NCBI RefSeq assembly: GCF_000144625.1
Contig: NC_014376.1
Location: 496,001-560,000, forward strand
Length of the DNA: 64,000 nucleotides
Reading direction: 5' to 3'
Origin: [Clostridium] saccharolyticum WM1
GTDB lineage: Bacteria; Bacillota; Clostridia; Lachnospirales; Lachnospiraceae
Position 1 is the stretch's first letter. Each line of letters starts with the position of its first letter. The notes beneath the pieces were generated by a model. The model made no database searches. It saw nothing but the letters and a program-made list of their open reading frames with translations, and was not told where the DNA came from. Made by a program: the position numbers and the translations under genes. This document shows, one piece after another, positions 9,136-16,522 of the stretch.

Positions 9136-9164
9136 TTCACAACAATGAAAATTTATGATAAAAT
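9136..9164 (+). promoter_or_regulatory. Promoter of the DUF4250 gene
   Basis: TTCACA (9136-9141) and TAAAAT (9159-9164) are separated by 17 bases, 31 bases before the ATG at 9196. Confidence 0.7.
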
Positions 9165-9195
9165 ATACATAGGAACAGAATAGGAGGAGGGAAAA

Positions 9196-9375
9196 ATGTT
9201 TAACATACCTAAAGATCCGGCAATGCTGTTAAGCTATATCAATACTCAGTTAAGAGACTATTATCCTTCTCTGGAGGAATGCTGCCATAGTCTTGGGATC
9301 CAGGAAGAGGATCTGACCCTTTCTCTGGCTGCAATTAATTATTATTACGACAGGGGAAGAAATCAGTTTGTATAA
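9196..9375 (+). CDS. DUF4250 small protein
   Basis: This is a 59-residue cytoplasmic protein of unknown function. It begins MFNIPKDPAMLLSYINTQLR and ends NYYYDRGRNQFV. This matches the pattern of the DUF4250 family as I recall it: an N-terminal PKDPxMLLSxINTxLRD segment and a C-terminal YxYDxxxNQF(V/I) tail. Two helices are predicted by eye, and there are no membrane segments. The ATG has a strong TAGGAGGAGG ribosome binding site and a clean promoter 31 bases upstream, so the gene is expressed as a real small protein. It is followed by a hairpin-rich spacer and the cardiolipin synthase gene; whether the two are functionally linked is unknown. Confidence 0.85.
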   Translation: MFNIPKDPAMLLSYINTQLRDYYPSLEECCHSLGIQEEDLTLSLAAINYYYDRGRNQFV

Positions 9376-9413
9376 AAGGGGGTCATCGCCGTTGCGGTGG
9401 CTCTTTTTGCGCG

Positions 9414-9469
9414 GGCAATGAATCCTTGCTCATTGCCTGTGGGAATCAGGCGGATCAGATGTCCGCTGA
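9414..9469 (+). promoter_or_regulatory. Tandem hairpins in the leader of cls
   Basis: GGCAATGA (9414-9421) pairs perfectly with TCATTGCC (9430-9437). A second stem follows, TCAGGCGGA (9446-9454) with TCCGCTGA (9462-9469), with one bulge. They lie between DUF4250 and cls and end about five bases before the cls ribosome binding site, where they could affect read-through or translation. The first has no T-tract, so it is not a plain terminator. Confidence 0.45.
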
Positions 9470-9486
9470 GACAGGAGGGATCTATT

Positions 9487-10998
9487 ATGGAAGCAGCTTG
9501 GATACAGACGGTTGGAATATGGAACTGGTTGATGGATCATCTGATTTACATCAACCTGATCCTGTCAATTATTATCGTGTTTTTCCAGAGGCGTGACCCC
9601 AAAGCGGTCTGGACCTGGCTTCTGGCCCTGTATTTCATTCCCGTATTCGGCATTCTTTTTTACCTGCTTTTGGGCCAGGATATGCGAAAGGGCAAGATGT
9701 TCCGGGTCAAGGAAGTTGAGGACCGGGTGCGTTATTCTGCAAAAAACCAGGAGGAATTTTTAAAAAGCCATGACATCAGCCTGGTATCTTCCCTGTCCCG
9801 TGACTATTCGGATCTGGTGGTATACAATCTGGAGACTTCCGGGGCTGTGCTGACCGTTGACAACACCGTGGATATATTTACGGACGGAGAGAAAAAATTC
9901 AAAGATCTAAGAGCGGAGCTTTCAGCAGCCGTCCGCTTCATTCATATGCAGTATTATATTATTAAAGATGATGAGCTGTTTGATTCCATAATCCCTATTC
10001 TCATAGAGCGGGCGAGGGCCGGGGTGGAGGTGCGCATTCTATGCGACGGCATGGGAGGGCGCTTCATGCCAAAGGATAAATGGAACAGGCTGAAGGATAA
10101 CGGGGTAAAGGTAGGAATCTTTTTCCCGCCTTACCTGGGCAGGCTCCAGCTTCGGGTGAATTACAGAAATCACAGAAAGATCGTGGTCATTGACAACCGG
10201 GTGGGGTATGTGGGCGGCTTTAACATCGGCAGGGAATACATTTCAAAGGATACCAGATTCGGTTACTGGAGAGACACTCATCTCAAGCTTATGGGAGGCT
10301 CCGTGTTGAGCCTTCAGATTCGTTTTGCCCTGGACTGGAACTATGCAGCAGGAGAAAACCTGTTTCGGAATATGAAATATTTCTGCGAGGATGAAGACGG
10401 AAGATGCCTGGATTCCATGGGAGTGGTTGATATGAGTGATGAGAGAAAGCATCTTGGAATCCAGATCATTGCAAGCGGTCCTGATGCCAGGAGCCGTCAG
10501 ATCCGGGACAATTATATCCGCCTGTTTTCAAAGGCCAGGGACCACATCTATATACAGACCCCTTATTTTGTGCCCGATGACGCCGTACTGACCACTTTGC
10601 AGGTAGCTGCCCGTTCTGGTGTGGACGTAAGACTCATGATCCCCTGTAAGCCGGATCATCCCTTTGTTTACTGGGCATCCTATTCCTACGTTGGGGATTT
10701 AATCTCTGCCGGAGCCAGATGCTATACCTATGAAAACGGGTTTCTCCATTCCAAGGGGGTTATGACCGACGGGAAAGTCAGCTCTTATGGGACTGCCAAT
10801 ATGGATATCAGGAGCTTTGAACTTAATTTTGAAGTAAATGCAGTAATATATGACGAAGAAACTACCCGCAGGCTGGAGGAACTGTTCCTTCGGGATTTAG
10901 AGAGGTGCAAGGAGATCACCAGAGAGGTGTACGAGGAGAGAAACCTTTTCATCCGGATCAAGGAACAGGGAAGCAGGCTGTTATCTCCTCTTTTATAG
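9487..10998 (+). CDS. cls: Cardiolipin synthase (phospholipase D superfamily)
   Basis: This membrane enzyme joins two phosphatidylglycerol molecules into cardiolipin. The 503-residue protein has two N-terminal transmembrane helices (about residues 15-35 and 43-64). Two HKD active sites follow: HRKIVVIDN at about residue 229 and HSKGVMTDG at about residue 421. The bacterial Cls hallmarks VGYVGGFNIGREY and YGTANMDIRSFELNFE are both present. The start is ATG 9487, with ACAGGAGGG upstream; the longer in-frame reading to 9397 runs through the hairpin leader and lacks a ribosome binding site. PlsC two genes downstream makes this a small phospholipid block. Confidence 0.95.
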   Translation: MEAAWIQTVGIWNWLMDHLIYINLILSIIIVFFQRRDPKAVWTWLLALYFIPVFGILFYLLLGQDMRKGKMFRVKEVEDRVRYSAKNQEEFLKSHDISLVSSLSRDYSDLVVYNLETSGAVLTVDNTVDIFTDGEKKFKDLRAELSAAVRFIHMQYYIIKDDELFDSIIPILIERARAGVEVRILCDGMGGRFMPKDKWNRLKDNGVKVGIFFPPYLGRLQLRVNYRNHRKIVVIDNRVGYVGGFNIGREYISKDTRFGYWRDTHLKLMGGSVLSLQIRFALDWNYAAGENLFRNMKYFCEDEDGRCLDSMGVVDMSDERKHLGIQIIASGPDARSRQIRDNYIRLFSKARDHIYIQTPYFVPDDAVLTTLQVAARSGVDVRLMIPCKPDHPFVYWASYSYVGDLISAGARCYTYENGFLHSKGVMTDGKVSSYGTANMDIRSFELNFEVNAVIYDEETTRRLEELFLRDLERCKEITREVYEERNLFIRIKEQGSRLLSPLL

Positions 10999-11079
10999 AC
11001 CCTTTTCTTAAACATCACCTGTTTGACGGTTGTAGAAATTATCTTTTTATGTTCATAATATCCAGCCAACCGACGCATA

Positions 11080-11550
11080 ATGAAAGGTATGAAGACACTA
11101 ACACAACTAAACTTAAAACAGTTACCATTTAATTTCTTCAAATGCGGGGTGACGGGCTGGTGCCTGGAAGTTATCTTTACCTCCACGGAATCCATTTTAC
11201 GCCATGACTGGCGGCTCATGGGGCAGACCTCTCTTTTAATGTTCCCCATCTATGGCTGCGGAGCTCTTCTAGGCCCTATTGGAACGATCATCGACCGCTG
11301 GGTGACCCCTGGTTCCGGACTCGTAGCCAGGAAGACGGAGCTGGCTATCCGCCACGGATTTCTTTACATGGTCCTCATTTTTGTGGCGGAATATTTTGCC
11401 GGCTCCCTTTTGCGGGGCGGGGGGATGTGTCCCTGGGATTATACGGGACGAAGCACCAATATTGACGGACTGATCCGTCTGGATTTTGCGCCGCTGTGGT
11501 TTGCCACAGGACTGTTGTTTGAACAAATTACAAAAAAGAAAGGCGGGTAG
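11080..11550 (+). CDS. Small membrane protein, putative ABC-transporter type IV (CmpB, PF06541-like)
   Basis: This is a 156-residue integral membrane protein with about four hydrophobic segments. The segments GVTGWCLEVIFTS and MFPIYGCGALLGPIG resemble the family called putative ABC-transporter type IV, in which a GWxxEV motif and a PIYGxGA motif recur. The biochemical role of this family is not established despite its name. The start may be the first ATG at 11080 or the in-frame ATG at 11089, which has GAAAGG closer to proper spacing. It sits between cardiolipin synthase and PlsC, so a membrane-lipid or envelope role is plausible but unproven. Confidence 0.6.
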   Translation: MKGMKTLTQLNLKQLPFNFFKCGVTGWCLEVIFTSTESILRHDWRLMGQTSLLMFPIYGCGALLGPIGTIIDRWVTPGSGLVARKTELAIRHGFLYMVLIFVAEYFAGSLLRGGGMCPWDYTGRSTNIDGLIRLDFAPLWFATGLLFEQITKKKGG

Positions 11551-11604
11551 TATTGTAATTAAAGTCGCCATTTTATATAATAGATGAAATGGAGGACGAG
11601 ACCA

Positions 11605-12366
11605 ATGATACGTTTTATTCTTGTAGCAGCAACAGTCATTATCTTTTTGATTTTAAGCATTCCGGTTCTGGTGGTTCAGTGGCTGATCGGAAGAAAAGAC
11701 CGTCACCTGCGGGAGGTTCAGAGTCTGGCAGTGGTCCAGTGGATTTTCCGGATCCTCCTTGGAATGGCCGGTGTGTCTATTACGGTCAAGGGAAGAGAGA
11801 ATATTCCCGCAGACCGGGCCGTTTTGTATGTGGGAAATCACAGAAGCTATTTTGATATTCTGGTGGGCTATGTGTCAGTTCCCGGCCTCATGGGATTTGT
11901 GGCAAAAAAGGAAATGGAGAAGATCCCTCTCCTCTCTGCCTGGATGAAGAATGTAAACTGCCTGTTTCTAGACAGGCAGAACTTAAAGGAAGGGTTAAAA
12001 ACCATTCTTACTGGGATCGAACAGGTAAAACGCGGGGTTTCCGTCTGGATTTTCCCGGAGGGTACCAGAAACCGGGAGGAAAACCCCCTGGATTTACTGC
12101 CTTTTAAGGAAGGAAGCATAAAAATTGCGGAAAAAAGCGGCTGCCCGGTGGTGCCGGTGGCTATGACAGGAACCGCAGAGGTGTTTGAAAGCCATTTTCC
12201 TTTCATCCGTCCCTCACAGGTAACCATTGAATTTGGAACGCCCATTTACACAAAGGAGCTGGAGCCGGAATTCAGGAAATTCCCCGGTGCCTATGTGGAG
12301 AGTCAGATAAAAGCCATGCTGGAAGCGGAGTTAATCAGCCAGGGAAAGCTTTCCGGCAGGGCATAA
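11605..12366 (+). CDS. plsC: 1-acyl-sn-glycerol-3-phosphate acyltransferase
   Basis: PlsC acylates lysophosphatidic acid to phosphatidic acid at the membrane. The 253-residue protein opens with a hydrophobic anchor (FILVAATVIIFLILSIPVLV). It carries the acyltransferase HX4D motif in NHRSYFD (His79, Asp84) and the acceptor-binding motif FPEGTRNREE at about residue 150. A third conserved block, VVPVAMTGT, follows. The start is ATG 11605 with ATGGAGGACG ten or so bases before it; an in-frame ATG at 11584 lies upstream of that site. It is probably co-transcribed with pheA, which begins 38 bases after its stop, though the functions differ. Confidence 0.93.
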   Translation: MIRFILVAATVIIFLILSIPVLVVQWLIGRKDRHLREVQSLAVVQWIFRILLGMAGVSITVKGRENIPADRAVLYVGNHRSYFDILVGYVSVPGLMGFVAKKEMEKIPLLSAWMKNVNCLFLDRQNLKEGLKTILTGIEQVKRGVSVWIFPEGTRNREENPLDLLPFKEGSIKIAEKSGCPVVPVAMTGTAEVFESHFPFIRPSQVTIEFGTPIYTKELEPEFRKFPGAYVESQIKAMLEAELISQGKLSGRA

Positions 12367-12403
12367 GAATACAGACAGATAAGACAAAGGAATGATAAGA
12401 CCC

Positions 12404-13540
12404 ATGAAAACATTGGATTTGCAGGAGATCAGAAAGCAGCTTGACGGGATCGACCATGAAATCGTATCCTTATTTGAAAAGCGGATGAAGCTTAGCGGAC
12501 AGGTTGCGGAATATAAGATTGAAACAGGCAAGCAGGTTTATGATAAGGAGAGAGAGCAGGAGAAGATCCGGGCTGTGACAGGCATGGTGGAAGATGAGTT
12601 CCACAAACAGGCGGTAAGAGAGCTGTATACCCAGGTAATGACCATCAGCCGCCATTTCCAGTATAAGCGTATGGCGGAACACGGGCTTAAGGCAGAGCAT
12701 GATTTCCGTCCGGTACAAAGCCTTCCCATAAAGCAGGCCCGGGTGGTGTATCAGGGGGTGGAAGGTGCCTACAGCCATGAGGCTGCCCTGAAATACTTCG
12801 GGGAAGACGGAAATATCCGCCATGTGGACTCCTGGGAGGATGCCATGAAAGAGGTAGCGGCAGGAACTGCGGATTACGCGGTGCTTCCCATTGAAAATTC
12901 CTCAGCAGGAGCAGTCACTCACAATTATGATCTGCTTATTAAATACCGAAATTACATTGTGGCGGAAACCTTTCTTTCCGTGGATCATGCCCTTCTTGGG
13001 CTTTCGGAGGCAAATGAGGAAGACATTCAGACGGTGTTTTCCCATCCCCAGGCACTGATGCAGTGCTCCGAATTCTTAAATGCCAACAGAGAATGGAAGC
13101 AGGTCAGTGTGGAGAATACCGCCGTAGCTGCCAAAAAGGTCTTAGAGGATGGAGATCCGTCCCAGGCGGCAGTGGCCAGCGAGATTGCGGGGAAGATTTA
13201 TGGCCTGAAGGTTTTAAGAACATCCATTAACCATAATAAAAACAATGCTACCCGGTTCATTATCCTGTCAAAGGATCCGGTATACCGGGAAGATGCGGGA
13301 AAGATTAGCATCAGCTTTGAACTCCCTCATAAGAGCGGCTCTCTTTATAATATGCTGAGTAATTTTATCTACAATGGGGTCAATATGAGGATGATCGAGT
13401 CAAGGCCCATATTGGGGAGAAACTGGGAATACCGGTTTTTCATAGATATTGAGGGGAATTTAAGTGATGCCTCCATACAGAATGCTTTAAAGGGAATATC
13501 CGAAGAGGGGAGCAACATGAGGGTTTTAGGAAATTATTAA
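12404..13540 (+). CDS. pheA: Bifunctional chorismate mutase / prephenate dehydratase
   Basis: This fusion enzyme takes chorismate to prephenate and then to phenylpyruvate, committing carbon to phenylalanine. An AroQ-type chorismate mutase domain spans about residues 1-85 (LQEIRKQLDGIDHEIVSLFE, then KIETGKQVYDKEREQE). The dehydratase domain follows from about residue 108 (VVYQGVEGAYSHEAALKYFG) with ADYAVLPIENSSAGAV and NNATRFIIL. A C-terminal ACT regulatory domain (ISISFELPHKSGSLYNMLSN, then ESRPILGRNWEYRFFIDIEG) suggests feedback inhibition by phenylalanine. The ATG at 12404 sits 12 bases from AAAGGA; the in-frame ATG at 12392 is directly abutting that site and is less likely. The length of 378 residues is normal. 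Confidence 0.95.
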   Translation: MKTLDLQEIRKQLDGIDHEIVSLFEKRMKLSGQVAEYKIETGKQVYDKEREQEKIRAVTGMVEDEFHKQAVRELYTQVMTISRHFQYKRMAEHGLKAEHDFRPVQSLPIKQARVVYQGVEGAYSHEAALKYFGEDGNIRHVDSWEDAMKEVAAGTADYAVLPIENSSAGAVTHNYDLLIKYRNYIVAETFLSVDHALLGLSEANEEDIQTVFSHPQALMQCSEFLNANREWKQVSVENTAVAAKKVLEDGDPSQAAVASEIAGKIYGLKVLRTSINHNKNNATRFIILSKDPVYREDAGKISISFELPHKSGSLYNMLSNFIYNGVNMRMIESRPILGRNWEYRFFIDIEGNLSDASIQNALKGISEEGSNMRVLGNY

Positions 13541-13550
13541 AGGCTTGCAG

Positions 13551-13577
13551 GGTCCGGCCTGATGATAGGACCGGACC
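13551..13577 (+). repeat. Intergenic hairpin after pheA
   Basis: GGTCCGG (13551-13557) pairs perfectly with CCGGACC (13571-13577). There is no T-tract, so it is more likely an RNA-stability or processing hairpin between pheA and the DUF815 gene than a terminator. Confidence 0.4.
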
Positions 13578-13609
13578 TGGATTTACACAAGAAGGAAGGC
13601 TGAAAGATT

Positions 13610-14917
13610 ATGAAATCCCAGGAATTGATATTATACCGCAACATGAACTATCGTGAACTTTTTGACAAAATCTCCGGGCTATTAAGCCTGGAAGCGGGAG
13701 AGAGAACAGAAACAATGCCGGATTCCTATGCCTGTGCCGGTCAGCTCATAGAGCTGGCGGCTTCCTATGGCTTTGAGGGAAATCTATGGCATTGTTTTTT
13801 AGCATTTTGCCTGGCAAATGATGAAAATGCCTACAGCACCTCCTGTGAGATCGTAGGCCCTGTGGAAGGGACGTTAAATGAGCTGGCAGCCCATGATTTC
13901 CGGGTTATCAAGGAGTTGTTTGACTATGACATCCGAACCCTGGACAGCTTTCTCCATGGGAAAGGAATATGGACCGCCCTGGCTGATTACCGGGCAGCAG
14001 ACGGCAGCAGCAAGGTTTATAATAAGAGGATTAGGGACCAGATCGTGGCCCTGGCCGTAGCTTTGGAACAGGCTGAAAATGAAACGGTCTTTGCTTTACG
14101 GGTTACAGAATTTTACCGCAGATTCGGAGTGGGGAAATTCGGTCTGAATAAGGCTTTCCGGATTGAGAATACAGGAACCGAACCGCTGATTCTGCCCATT
14201 ACCAGCATGGAGCATGTCCGCCTGGATGACATCATCGGTTACCAGCGTCAAAAACAGAAGCTGATCGAGAACACGGAAGCTTTCTTAAACGGGCGGGCAG
14301 CCAACAACGTCCTGCTGTTCGGAGACAGCGGAACCGGAAAATCCTCCAGCATCAAGGCAGTTCTCAATGAATATTATGACAGGGGCCTTCGGATCATCGA
14401 GGTCTATAAGCATCAGTTTCAGTCTCTTTCAAAGGTTCAGGAGCAGGTAAAGGACCGGAATTATAAATTCATCATTTACATGGATGACTTATCCTTTGAG
14501 GATACAGAACTGGAGTATAAGTATTTAAAAGCCATCATTGAAGGGGGGCTAGGGAAGAAGCCGGGTAATGTGCTGATCTATGCCACTTCCAACCGCCGTC
14601 ATCTCATACGGGAAAAATTCAGTGATAAAAGGGAACTGGATGATGACTTACATAATAATGACACCGTCCAGGAAAAACTTTCCCTGGTGGCCCGTTTCGG
14701 CGTGACCATATACTTTGGATCGCCGGATAAAAAGGAGTTCCAGGAGATTGTTAAGGGACTGGCAGCCCGCAGCGATATCAACATGCCCCTGGAAGAATTG
14801 TATGCAAAGGCCAATATATGGGAATTAAACCACGGAGGCTTATCCGGCAGAACGGCAAGCCAGTTTATCACCCACCTTTTGGGAACTACAGGTGAAAAGA
14901 CAGAGCGGAATAGTTAG
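13610..14917 (+). CDS. DUF815-family AAA+ ATPase
   Basis: This is a 435-residue cytoplasmic ATP-binding protein. The N-terminal 200 residues have no motif I recognise. From about residue 205 the DUF815 ATPase core begins: LDDIIGYQRQKQKLIENTE, Walker A GDSGTGKSSS at about 238, and a Walker B-like FIIYMDDLSFE near residue 290. A sensor-like YATSNRRHLI and a C-terminal lid with GGLSGRTASQFI follow. The family is widespread but has no settled biochemical function. Here it lies immediately before ppx and ppk (36-base gap, then 1-base overlap), so the three are likely one operon and the ATPase may act in a polyphosphate-linked process. That link is inference from position. Start ATG follows GAAGGAAGGCTG. 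Confidence 0.85.
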   Translation: MKSQELILYRNMNYRELFDKISGLLSLEAGERTETMPDSYACAGQLIELAASYGFEGNLWHCFLAFCLANDENAYSTSCEIVGPVEGTLNELAAHDFRVIKELFDYDIRTLDSFLHGKGIWTALADYRAADGSSKVYNKRIRDQIVALAVALEQAENETVFALRVTEFYRRFGVGKFGLNKAFRIENTGTEPLILPITSMEHVRLDDIIGYQRQKQKLIENTEAFLNGRAANNVLLFGDSGTGKSSSIKAVLNEYYDRGLRIIEVYKHQFQSLSKVQEQVKDRNYKFIIYMDDLSFEDTELEYKYLKAIIEGGLGKKPGNVLIYATSNRRHLIREKFSDKRELDDDLHNNDTVQEKLSLVARFGVTIYFGSPDKKEFQEIVKGLAARSDINMPLEELYAKANIWELNHGGLSGRTASQFITHLLGTTGEKTERNS

Positions 14918-14953
14918 AAGCTGCCAGGTTCATGGGCAGTAAGGAGGATAATT

Positions 14954-16522
14954 ATGGCAATAAGATTATTTGCTGCCATTGATGTTGGGTCGTTTGAACT
15001 GGAACTTGGTATCTATGAGATTTCCCAGAAAGCCGGGATCCGGAGGGTGGACCATGTCCGCCATGTCATCGGGCTTGGAAGGGATACCTATAAAGATGGT
15101 AAGATCAGTTATGAGCTGATGGAGGAAATGTGTCAGGTCATCAAGGATTTCTCCGCCATTATGCAGTCCTATAAGGTGATCGGATACCGGGCATACGGCA
15201 CCAGCGCTTTGCGGGAGGCAAAAAACAGTAAGATCGTCTTAGATCAGATCCGGGTGAGGACCGGGATCGAAGTAAGAGTCATCAGCAACTCGGAGCAGCG
15301 CTTTATCAGCTATAAGGCCATTGCTTCAAAGGATGCGGAATTTCATAAGGTCATACAAAAGGGAACTGCCATCGTTGATGTTGGCTTCGGGAGCATGCAG
15401 GTTTCTCTGTTTGACAGGGATGCCCTGGTCTCCACCCATAACCTGATGCTGGGGGTCTTAAGGATCCGTGAAATGATGGGAAATGTCCAGGTTGACAACC
15501 GGATCCAGAATACCCTGATCGAAGAACTGGTGGACAATGAGCTGTACACCTTCCGAAAGGTCTATTTAAAGGACAGGGAGATTAAAAATCTCATCGGAAT
15601 CGGAGAGAGCATCCTTTACTTATCCCGGGGCAGCCGGGGTGGAAAGCCTGTGGAACGGGTCACGGCTGAGGAATTTGCATTTTTTTATGAAAAGATCGTG
15701 GGAATGTCCCTGGACCAGATCCAGGAACGGTTTGGAGTCAATGCAGAATATGCGTCTCTGCTGGTTCCGGCTGCCATTATCTTTAAACGTGTTCTGGAGC
15801 TGACCAGGGCGGAGCTGTTCTGGATCCCAGGAATCCGTTTGTGCGACAGTATTGCTGCGGAATTTGCGGAAGAGACAAAGGCGGTAAAATTCAATCATGA
15901 TTTTTCCGAGGATATACTTGCGGCCTCCCGCAACATGGCAAAGCGTTACAAATGTCATGGCCCTCATACGGTAAATATGGAAAAATACGTACTTGACATT
16001 TTTGACACCATGAAAAAATACCACGGAATGGGAAAGCGGGAAAGGCTGTTATTGCAGATCGCGGCCATTCTTCACGCCTGCGGCAAATTCATCAGCATGA
16101 GAAACCCAAGCGAGTCCGCTTACCATATTATCATGTCAACAGAGATCATCGGACTGTCCCATATGGAGAGAGAGATCATTGCCAATGCGGTCCGTTACAA
16201 CGGAGTGGAATTTGATTATAACCGGATCCGCTTAAATGAGGATGGATTCCGTAACACAAAGGGCGAATTTCCTCATGAGGACAGCCTTATTCTTGTAGGA
16301 AAGCTGACCGCCATCCTAAGGCTGGCAAATTCCATGGACCGCAGCCACAAGCAGAAGCTTTCTGAAAGCCATATGAGCGTGAAAAACGGCCAATTAGTGG
16401 TAACCGTTCCCTATGAAGATGACATTACCTTAGAAGCGGTGGCATTTCACCAGAAAGCAGATTTCTTTGAAGAGATATTTGGAATCAGGCCCATTTTGAA
16501 GCAGAAGAGGAGGTTATCCTGA
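14954..16522 (+). CDS. ppx: Exopolyphosphatase / Ppx-GppA family phosphatase
   Basis: Members hydrolyse terminal phosphates of inorganic polyphosphate or the 5' phosphate of pppGpp. The 522-residue protein has the N-terminal ASKHA actin-like fold, with AAIDVGSFELELGIYEI as phosphate-1 loop, then GYRAYGTSALREAKNS and AIVDVGFGSMQVSLFD. The C-terminal third (from about residue 320) is the helical HD-like domain, containing LLQIAAILHACGKFISMRN and MEREIIANAVRYN. The canonical His-Asp pair is not intact there (LHACG), as in other Ppx enzymes. The ATG has AAGGAGGATAATT upstream. Its stop overlaps the ppk start by one base, so synthesis and breakdown of polyphosphate are made from one message. Confidence 0.88.
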   Translation: MAIRLFAAIDVGSFELELGIYEISQKAGIRRVDHVRHVIGLGRDTYKDGKISYELMEEMCQVIKDFSAIMQSYKVIGYRAYGTSALREAKNSKIVLDQIRVRTGIEVRVISNSEQRFISYKAIASKDAEFHKVIQKGTAIVDVGFGSMQVSLFDRDALVSTHNLMLGVLRIREMMGNVQVDNRIQNTLIEELVDNELYTFRKVYLKDREIKNLIGIGESILYLSRGSRGGKPVERVTAEEFAFFYEKIVGMSLDQIQERFGVNAEYASLLVPAAIIFKRVLELTRAELFWIPGIRLCDSIAAEFAEETKAVKFNHDFSEDILAASRNMAKRYKCHGPHTVNMEKYVLDIFDTMKKYHGMGKRERLLLQIAAILHACGKFISMRNPSESAYHIIMSTEIIGLSHMEREIIANAVRYNGVEFDYNRIRLNEDGFRNTKGEFPHEDSLILVGKLTAILRLANSMDRSHKQKLSESHMSVKNGQLVVTVPYEDDITLEAVAFHQKADFFEEIFGIRPILKQKRRLS

